From Deltaproteobacteria bacterium (GTDB taxonomy: Bacteria; Myxococcota; Myxococcia; SLRQ01): a DNA stretch of 5,784 nt. How positions within the stretch are numbered: position 1 is the first letter of the stretch; each line of letters starts with the position of its first letter. The DNA lies in NCBI GenBank assembly GCA_007128675.1, contig SKWY01000286.1:1-5784 (forward strand). Direction: 5' to 3'. The notes below the pieces were generated by a model. The model made no database searches. It was not told where the DNA came from and worked only from the letters and a program-made list of their open reading frames with translations. The position numbers and the translations under genes are program-made. Shown in pieces: positions 1 to 4,797 of the stretch.

Positions 1-767
1 CGATCGACTATGGCCGTGAGATCTCGGTGAACCTCGCAGTCCTCGTTTTCCAGCGAAGGTACAGCGAGCTCTCCTTCCCGTACATCGGAAGCAACCGGGA
101 TGGGCTTCCTGCAAGATATCAGCTCGTAGAGAAGTGCTCCCGCTCCGTAAATATCGGTGCTCGGACAAGAGGCAGTGTCCCCCAGATGCTCCGAGGGCAT
201 GTGTGAAGGCCGACTGACTTGCTCGTCTCCACCTCTTGCCGCCTGAAGAGCAATGCCCATTCCAAAATCGACGACCTTCACCTGTCCATCGAAAGACACC
301 ATGACGTTATTCGGTGTCAGATCTCCATGCACGATCCCAAGGGGCCGGCCTCTATCATCAAGACAGCCATGCGCGTAATCGAGAGCGCGACAAACTTCTT
401 TGACCACATAGACCGCAAGAGGCACCGGAAGGCGCCTGCCCTGCCCCATGAGTCGCTGCTGAAGACTCGATAGGCTCACGCCATCAATCAGCTCCACCCC
501 AAGAAGAATCTCGCCCTCCTCGCGTATAAGGTCGAGAGTTTGAGCGATGTTGCCATGCTGCAGGGCCATGGCAAGCCTTGCCTGCCTCGCCAAGACCTGA
601 ACAAAGCCTCGATCTCGAGCCAGTGGCGACAAGAGGATCTTGACGCACAGCGTCTTCGAGACACCGGCGGCACCGAGAACACGGGCCTCGAAGACCTCTG
701 TTATACGGCCGCCACCTAGCCGACGTACCAGTCGGTACCTGCCTAACGTGCGCTCCTGGAACCCCAT
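1..767 (-). CDS. Hanks-type Ser/Thr protein kinase, N-terminal 255 residues (cut by left window edge)
   Basis: Reading the minus strand from the ATG at 767-765 gives 255 residues with no stop before the window edge. Visible kinase landmarks are YRLVRRLG followed by a glycine-rich loop (G18-G-G-R-I-T-E-V25), the ATP-anchoring Lys43 in CVKIL, the catalytic loop HGDLTPNNV (His147, Asp149, Asn154), the metal-binding DFG (167-169) and the helix-F motif TDIYGAG. The family phosphorylates Ser/Thr of partner proteins. Any C-terminal sensory or membrane part lies outside the window. Odd points: the HRD arginine is glycine (a non-RD kinase), the alpha-C glutamate position appears to be Gln62, and the usual SPE/APE motif reads P-S-E. 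ATG 767 is the only plausible start: the upstream in-frame stop is at 800-798 with no other start codon between, and no clear Shine-Dalgarno is seen. The motif style resembles myxobacterial kinases. The family call is firm; activity and target are unknown. Confidence 0.9.
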   Translation of the reverse strand, partial: MGFQERTLGRYRLVRRLGGGRITEVFEARVLGAAGVSKTLCVKILLSPLARDRGFVQVLARQARLAMALQHGNIAQTLDLIREEGEILLGVELIDGVSLSSLQQRLMGQGRRLPVPLAVYVVKEVCRALDYAHGCLDDRGRPLGIVHGDLTPNNVMVSFDGQVKVVDFGMGIALQAARGGDEQVSRPSHMPSEHLGDTASCPSTDIYGAGALLYELISCRKPIPVASDVREGELAVPSLENEDCEVHRDLTAIVD

Positions 768-947
768 GCGCGTAAGATCATATCGCGACCAAGCTCGTCA
801 CGGCCAAGAAATCCCCACCATCGTCAAGGCGGCTACTCGCCTGCGACATCACCAGCCGCGCCTCGTGGACGAATAGGGCGGCGTCCATGCCGCGCCACAA
901 AACAGGTGTCGCCAAGACCTCTATCCGAGGGCCTGGGTCTGTTTCCA
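768..947. other. intergenic region between kinase and ATL terminator
   Basis: I see no convincing gene here on either strand. It contains a small perfect hairpin, GCGGC-(6)-GCCGC at 878-893, without a T-tract on either side. It presumably carries the promoter of the minus-strand kinase gene. Confidence 0.5.
777..782 (-). promoter_or_regulatory. possible -10 element (TATGAT) for a leaderless kinase mRNA
   Basis: On the minus strand TATGAT sits 9 bases before the kinase ATG. Transcription starting 6-7 bases after it would give almost no 5' leader, which fits the absence of a ribosome binding site. The best -35 match (TTGGCC) is at a poor 19-base spacing; a better TTGACG lies about 39 bases upstream, too far to pair. 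This is a weak pattern match only. Confidence 0.2.
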
Positions 948-981
948 TTAAGAAAAAGACTTGTCCGGAGTTGCGGGCAAG
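948..981 (-). terminator. intrinsic terminator downstream of the ATL gene
   Basis: Read on the minus strand, an 8-position stem (CTTGCCCG / CGGACAAG, one C-A mismatch, 6-base loop CAACTC, at 981-960) is followed directly by a T-rich run TCTTTTTCTT. It begins about 30 bases after the ATL stop codon, the expected place for a Rho-independent terminator. If real, it separates the ATL transcript from the downstream kinase gene. The stem is of moderate strength because of the mismatch. Confidence 0.6.
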
Positions 982-1011
982 GAGTTTGGGCTCAAGCGGG
1001 CGATAAGAAAT

Positions 1012-1719
1012 TCAGCCGCTCGAGGATCTCCTTGTTCGATCGAGGCCCAAGACCACGCCCTCTATTGCAAGAAGACGCAGCTTCGTCTCGAGGCCCCCTC
1101 TCCCCGTCCACCCTCCGGGCTTGTTTCCGGCGGCAATGACCCGATGCGCCGGTATGAGAAGAGCAATTGGGCATCGTCGAAGAGAGCTTCCCGCTGCACG
1201 TGCCGCCCCAGGGTGGCCAGCTTCCTCCGCGAGCTCGCCGTAGCTGATCGTGAGTCCCGGTGGAACCTCCCGTGTCGCCTGCCAGACATCCAGATCGAAC
1301 CTCGAGGCCTCTTTCGACAAAGCCAACGGCACGTCCAAGAAATCGTCTAGCACGCCCTCGAGGTGCAATGAGACTCGCTCGGTGAGTCGTCTCACCCAGC
1401 CAGGCATCAGACGGGCAGCAACTAGAGGGACCCTCGTCTCCGATGCTCGCGCCTCTGACCCAAGAACCTGGCCATCGAGCGGCCTTCCGTGCCCTTGCTC
1501 TCCAGGAAGAACGGCAGGCACTTCAATGCGATCGGCAAAATCGGGGAGGCGAAGCTCCAGCACTCCGTCCTTCGTCCATGCCACCATGGAATCTCCAAGC
1601 GACGTATCGAAGAAGCAGGCTCCAAAGGCAGCTTCATGCCTTGTCTTGGGTCTCACGAGCCCCCATGCTAACAGTCCTGCTATCCTCGAGAAAGAAAGCC
1701 CGCACCTTGTGAACTTCAT
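1012..1719 (-). CDS. alkyltransferase-like (ATL) protein: MGMT/Ogt homologue with catalytic Cys replaced by Ala
   Basis: The 235-residue product has a degenerate N-terminal domain (FDTSLGDSMVAWTKDG, about residues 38-53) and a C-terminal MGMT/Ogt DNA-binding domain from about FDLDVW onward. That domain keeps Tyr160 (ISYGELA), the arginine finger Arg174 (AARAAG), HRV after the active site, and Glu220 (LLAIEG). The active-site motif reads IPAHRV: Ala191 (codon 1149-1147) stands where the alkyl-accepting Cys should be. The conserved Asn of the NP motif is Cys183. Spacings match the human enzyme (Tyr to Arg 14, Arg to active site 17), so the frame is intact. Known ATL proteins carry Trp, or Ala as in a Thermus homologue; they bind O6-alkylguanine without repairing it and hand the lesion to nucleotide excision repair. 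A similar role is inferred here. I prefer the ATG at 1719 (AAAGG five bases upstream). A TTG at 1764 is possible, and a later start is possible because residues 1-30 look non-conserved. Confidence 0.88.
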   Translation of the reverse strand: MKFTRCGLSFSRIAGLLAWGLVRPKTRHEAAFGACFFDTSLGDSMVAWTKDGVLELRLPDFADRIEVPAVLPGEQGHGRPLDGQVLGSEARASETRVPLVAARLMPGWVRRLTERVSLHLEGVLDDFLDVPLALSKEASRFDLDVWQATREVPPGLTISYGELAEEAGHPGAARAAGSSLRRCPIALLIPAHRVIAAGNKPGGWTGRGGLETKLRLLAIEGVVLGLDRTRRSSSG

Positions 1720-1799
1720 AGAGACCTTTGCCACAAAGAGAAGCAATGTCCCAAGGCAACTCAAGCGAGCACCGAGCTATCCTGCCGGCACTAGACCCT

Positions 1800-1823
1800 G
1801 GCTTCTTCCCGCCAATAGAAGCC
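1800..1823. repeat. 7-bp perfect inverted repeat, candidate operator or leader hairpin
   Basis: GGCTTCT at 1800-1806 is mirrored by AGAAGCC at 1817-1823 with a 10-base spacer. It lies 40-63 bases upstream of the preferred ROK start codon, where an operator of a sugar operon or an mRNA hairpin would be expected. A 7-bp palindrome can arise by chance, and no regulator gene is visible in the window. Confidence 0.35.
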
Positions 1824-1847
1824 CACCAAACCCTTGCTGGTGCCGCC

Positions 1848-1853
1848 AAGGAG
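1848..1853 (+). promoter_or_regulatory. strong Shine-Dalgarno (AAGGAG) deciding the ROK start
   Basis: AAGGAG ends nine bases before the in-frame GTG at 1863. The upstream ATG at 1746 has only a weak AGAGAAG-like sequence before it. This favours GTG 1863 as the start of the ROK gene. Confidence 0.6.
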
Positions 1854-1862
1854 AGCAGCGCC

Positions 1863-3155
1863 GTGGATATCGGCCTAGCCGTCGAGCGAGAGCAATCGAT
1901 GATATCCCGTTTCGACCTTCGTCTGCCCTCGCTAGGGAACGCCCAAGAGGCTCTTGCAAGACGCTTTCTCGATCGCCTCATCAAGACATTGCTCTGGTCC
2001 CGCGGCGGCTGGCGACTGCACATTGCCGCGCCAAGGCCCTATGCCGAGCAAATCACGGCAGCTTATAGTCCACGAGGAGAACGAGCCTTCGACGCCGATT
2101 TCATGGGGCGAATCCATGAGCGAGACTTCGTCGTCCGCATCTGCTCCCCCGATGAGCTGCCAGTAGAAGAGACGACCTCTTCTTCGCTTGGAGGAAACCT
2201 CGACGGCTGCCGGCTGGGATTCGACCTTGGAGCTAGCGACTACAAGGTTGCGGCTCTCCAGGATGGCGCCGTCGTCTTCAGCGAAGAGATTCCGTGGAAT
2301 CCTGTCCCTCAGGTCGACCCAGACTGGCATTTCGAGCAAATCGACAGAGGGCTCCGGCGCGCCGCCGAGCACCTGCCGCGCGTCGACGCCATTGGAGGCA
2401 GTACTGCGGGCGTCGTAATAGAAAACCGGCTCATGACCGCATCCTTGATCCGTTCGGTACCCGACGCAGACATCCAGAAGGCACGAACGATATTCCAGCG
2501 CCTACAAGAGAAATGGGGAGTGCCGCTAGTGGTGCTGAACGATGGTGAGGTGACGGCCTTGACCGCGAGCATCTCATTGAATGTCTCGAGCGTACTCGGC
2601 ATCGCGATGGGCTCCAGCGAAGCAACGGGCTACCTGGATCCGGAAGGCAGGATCACTGGTTGGCTGAACGAGCTGGCATTTGCCCCCGTGGACATCGGTG
2701 AAGAAGCGGCAATCGACGAATGGTCCAAAGACAGGGGCGTCGGTGCCCAGTACTTCTCCCAGCAGGCGGTGGCACGTCTCATGCCCAGATCAGGCCTCGA
2801 GACCATCCCCGAAGAACCTCTACCCGAATGCCTCGAGAGAGTGAGCAGGCTTGCCGCCAGCGGCGATGAAAGAGCGGTCTCCATCTTCGAGACGATCGGG
2901 TCGTACCTCGGCTTCACCTTGCCCTGGTATCGCCTCTTCTATGATTTCGCAAACGTCATGATTCTTGGGCGGGTAACCTCTAGGGAGGGCGGGAGACTCA
3001 TCAAGGAACGAGCCCGGCATGTCATTGAGCGAGCATATCCAGACATGGCGAGGATGGTGCGCATTCACCTTCCAGATGAGCGAAGCCGCCGGGTGGGCCA
3101 GGCTGTAGGCGCGGCGAGCCTCCCCGTGTTGAGTTCAGATCGAGAGGCAAAATGA
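1863..3155 (+). CDS. ROK-family sugar kinase-like protein with N-terminal extra domain
   Basis: The product is 430 residues from GTG 1863, or 469 from ATG 1746. Residues 1-112 form an extra domain of unknown function, with ISRFDLRLP and LLWSRGGW as visible landmarks. A ROK/actin-like ATPase fold follows. Phosphate-1 loop: GFDLGASDYKVAAL, with Asp121 and Lys128. Candidate catalytic Asp227: LNDGEVTALTAS. Second ATP loop: GIAMGSSEATGY (247-257), then WLNELAFAPVD with Glu270. ROK kinases phosphorylate hexoses or N-acetylhexosamines such as glucose, GlcNAc or ManNAc; some ROK proteins are repressors, but no helix-turn-helix is evident. The usual ROK zinc motif (CxCGxxGCxE) is absent, so this is a divergent subfamily. 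It leads an operon with PIG-L, NagB and a sugar symporter, which suggests phosphorylation of an amino sugar. The 3' end overlaps the next gene by ATGA. The family call is firm; the kinase substrate is inferred. Confidence 0.88.
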   Translation: MDIGLAVEREQSMISRFDLRLPSLGNAQEALARRFLDRLIKTLLWSRGGWRLHIAAPRPYAEQITAAYSPRGERAFDADFMGRIHERDFVVRICSPDELPVEETTSSSLGGNLDGCRLGFDLGASDYKVAALQDGAVVFSEEIPWNPVPQVDPDWHFEQIDRGLRRAAEHLPRVDAIGGSTAGVVIENRLMTASLIRSVPDADIQKARTIFQRLQEKWGVPLVVLNDGEVTALTASISLNVSSVLGIAMGSSEATGYLDPEGRITGWLNELAFAPVDIGEEAAIDEWSKDRGVGAQYFSQQAVARLMPRSGLETIPEEPLPECLERVSRLAASGDERAVSIFETIGSYLGFTLPWYRLFYDFANVMILGRVTSREGGRLIKERARHVIERAYPDMARMVRIHLPDERSRRVGQAVGAASLPVLSSDREAK

Positions 3156-3997
3156 AGTTTCAAAGACCAGGAGCAATCCTCTCGACCCAAGAGTCCGACT
3201 GGAAGCTCGCGACATCACGAGTGACTCATCTTGGCATAGGCGCCCATCCAGACGATGTGGAGTTCATGGCCTATCACGGGATCGAGGAGTGTTTTGGAGC
3301 AAAGGAGAAGACCTTCGGTGCGGTCATTTGCACCGACGGTTCGGCCCCCCCTCGAAGTGGGCCTCTTTCTGCCATGAGCCAGGAGGAGATTCGCAGGCTA
3401 CGCCAAAGGGAGCAGCTCGCGGCCGCTGGGGTAGGACGCTACGGGCTCACGATAATGCTCGACTACCCCAGCTCTACCGCAAAGGACCCAAGCGACAAAT
3501 CCTTGGATGAGGACCTGCTGAAGATCCTCGAAGCCACCCGTCCCGAAGTTCTCTATACGCATAACCCAGCAGATAAGCACTCAACACACGTAGCGGTCGT
3601 CGCCCGCGTGCTGCGGGTGCTTCGCGAGATGGAGCCACACAAACGTCCTAGAACGCTCCTCGGGTGCGAAGGCTGGAGAAACCTGGACTGGGTTTCGGAC
3701 GAGAAGAAGGAAGTTCTCGACACGGGTGGCCGAGAGCACCTCGCGTCGGCCCTTTCGGCCTGCTTCGACTCTCAAATCTCTGGAGGCAAGCGCTATGATC
3801 TGGCCGTTCTAGGCAGGCGGCGAGCGAACGCGACCTTTCTCGATTCCCACTCGGTCGACGAAACGTCCATGGCGACGTTCGCGCTCGACCTCACACGCCT
3901 CATGAATGATCATTCTCTTACGCTGCAGGATTTTATCGATGATCTCGTGGACGGGATGAAGGCCCGTATTCACAAGGAGCTAGAGCCTTGGATGTGA
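3152..3997 (+). CDS. PIG-L/LmbE-family zinc-dependent N-deacetylase
   Basis: The 281-residue protein matches the PIG-L (LmbE, MshB/BshB, diacetylchitobiose deacetylase) superfamily in length and motifs. AHPDDVE at 31-37 supplies His32 and Asp35 as expected zinc ligands and Asp34 as general base. DKHSTH at 141-146 supplies the downstream HxxH (His143, His146) with the third ligand. Family members remove acetyl groups from GlcNAc moieties. No signal peptide is seen, so it is cytoplasmic. The start ATG overlaps the ROK stop (ATGA) with GAGAGG four bases upstream, and the 3' end overlaps NagB. Placed between a sugar kinase-like gene and NagB, it most likely deacetylates GlcNAc, GlcNAc-6-phosphate or a GlcNAc conjugate, the step normally done by NagA. 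The C-terminal part (GGKRYDLAVLGRRRANATF, about 211-229) is distinctive and may define substrate choice. The exact substrate is inferred. Confidence 0.92.
   Translation: MKFQRPGAILSTQESDWKLATSRVTHLGIGAHPDDVEFMAYHGIEECFGAKEKTFGAVICTDGSAPPRSGPLSAMSQEEIRRLRQREQLAAAGVGRYGLTIMLDYPSSTAKDPSDKSLDEDLLKILEATRPEVLYTHNPADKHSTHVAVVARVLRVLREMEPHKRPRTLLGCEGWRNLDWVSDEKKEVLDTGGREHLASALSACFDSQISGGKRYDLAVLGRRRANATFLDSHSVDETSMATFALDLTRLMNDHSLTLQDFIDDLVDGMKARIHKELEPWM
3974..3979 (+). promoter_or_regulatory. Shine-Dalgarno (AAGGAG) for nagB inside the PIG-L gene
   Basis: AAGGAG ends eight bases before the TTG at 3988, an ideal spacing. The alternative GTG at 3994, overlapping the PIG-L stop as GTGA, would have a 14-base spacer. 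This supports TTG as the nagB start. Confidence 0.6.
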
Positions 3998-4797
3998 TTC
4001 TACGCCGGACCGCAAGCGAGGCGACGGAACTATGTGCACGACTGATCGAGTCCTCCATCAGAATGAAGCCCAGTATCGCACTTGGACTTGCGACCGGACG
4101 TACCATGGAGCCGCTTTATGCCAGATTGGCCCAGGCTCATGCTCGTCGAGGCCTAGACTTCTCCTCATGCACTCTTTTCGCTTTGGATGAGTACATCGGA
4201 CTTGGATGCTCCGACGCGCTATCCTATAGGCGTTATCTTGACCGTAACCTTCTTGGTCTTGTGAATGCGAACCCCCAAAAGGTGCATACATTGGACGGAC
4301 AGGCCGAGGACCCAAGATTGGAAGCCCTTTCCTACGAGGCCACCATAGCGCAGGCCGGCGGCATCGACCTGCAGCTCTTGGGGCTCGGCGAGAACGGCCA
4401 TATCGCCTTCAACGAACCGGGATCATCTCTAGCTTCACGCACACGTGAGGTGACTCTAGCGACAGAGACTCTGGAGCAGAACGCCGATGCGTTCGGAGGG
4501 GATCCCACCATGGTGCCCGAGCGAGCAATCACCGTGGGCATTGGCACGATCCTCGAGAGCAAGAGAGCATTGATGCTGGTAACAGGCGAATCGAAGAGAC
4601 AGGCTCTCTCATTGGCCATCGAGGGCCCAATAGCCTCCATGGTTCCAGCGTCCGCCCTTCAGCTTCACCCGGACTGCGTAATAATCGCCGACGAGAAAGC
4701 CGGCGAACTTTTGCGCCGCCGCAAACAGTATCGGTCGGCTTTCGAGAGAGACCCGACCTGGGCGCCTTTCCGCGGGGCGACTGAAGGGTCGTCGTGA
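3988..4797 (+). CDS. nagB: glucosamine-6-phosphate deaminase
   Basis: NagB converts glucosamine-6-phosphate to fructose-6-phosphate and ammonia in the cytoplasm, linking amino sugars to glycolysis. The 269-residue protein has the family length and all main motifs. These are the phosphate-binding LGLATGRT (32-39), the DEY motif with Asp67 (FALDEYIGL), the lid/catalytic GLGENGHIAFNEPGSS with His138 and Glu143, TVGIGT, and the C-terminal SALQLHPDC. Asn136 stands at the position of the E. coli catalytic-dyad Asp141, as I recall for Bacillus-type NagB. Arg153 of the allosteric region is kept, but the E. coli Lys160 position is Val155, so GlcNAc-6-phosphate activation may be lost. The preferred start is TTG 3988, giving a 10-base overlap with PIG-L; GTG 3994 is the alternative. 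The stop overlaps the symporter start. A 6-phosphogluconolactonase, a relative in the same superfamily, is excluded by the FNEPGSS and DEY signature. Confidence 0.95.
   Translation: MDVILRRTASEATELCARLIESSIRMKPSIALGLATGRTMEPLYARLAQAHARRGLDFSSCTLFALDEYIGLGCSDALSYRRYLDRNLLGLVNANPQKVHTLDGQAEDPRLEALSYEATIAQAGGIDLQLLGLGENGHIAFNEPGSSLASRTREVTLATETLEQNADAFGGDPTMVPERAITVGIGTILESKRALMLVTGESKRQALSLAIEGPIASMVPASALQLHPDCVIIADEKAGELLRRRKQYRSAFERDPTWAPFRGATEGSS
4783..4788 (+). promoter_or_regulatory. Shine-Dalgarno (GAAGGG) for the symporter gene
   Basis: GAAGGG lies five bases before the GTG at 4794, inside the last codons of nagB. It supports that overlapping start, since the next in-frame ATG is more than 50 codons further on. 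Confidence 0.5.

Larger units (their letters stand above)
1720..1862. other. divergent intergenic/leader region between ATL and the amino-sugar operon
   Basis: With starts at 1719 (minus) and 1863 (plus), 143 bases separate the divergent genes, enough for two promoters and an operator. I found no convincing -35/-10 pair on the plus strand. The segment is also open in the ROK reading frame back to ATG 1746 and TTG 1728, so part of it could instead be coding. Its translation there shows no recognisable motif. Confidence 0.5.

Noticed and set aside
219..473. 84-codon plus-strand open frame
   Set aside because: It is antisense to the kinase catalytic loop and DFG region, whose motifs fix the real coding strand.
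878..893. GCGGC-(6)-GCCGC hairpin considered as a terminator
   Set aside because: There is no T-run after it on either strand and it lies upstream of the kinase rather than at a gene end. The 5-bp stem is easily a chance event in GC-rich DNA.
1147..1149. Idea that the ATL gene is a decaying pseudogene
   Set aside because: The frame is intact over the whole length, and the Tyr, Arg finger, HRV and Glu positions with correct spacing are retained, so the Cys to Ala change looks like functional specialisation rather than decay.
961..1350. Plus-strand open frames between kinase and ATL (also 906-1139)
   Set aside because: They overlap the antisense of the conserved alkyltransferase domain and the terminator and have no recognisable features.
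1728..1862. N-terminal extension of the ROK protein from TTG 1728 or ATG 1746
   Set aside because: Weak ribosome binding sites, no recognisable motif, and near collision with the divergent ATL start. Kept only as an alternative to GTG 1863.
1250..2068. 272-codon open frame on the plus strand
   Set aside because: It lies antisense to the ATL gene and runs into the ROK leader and gene. Its translation is rich in Ser, Arg and Pro with no motif, typical of a shadow frame.
1932..2372. 146-codon minus-strand open frame inside the ROK gene
   Set aside because: It is antisense to strongly recognisable ROK sequence and shows no motif of its own.
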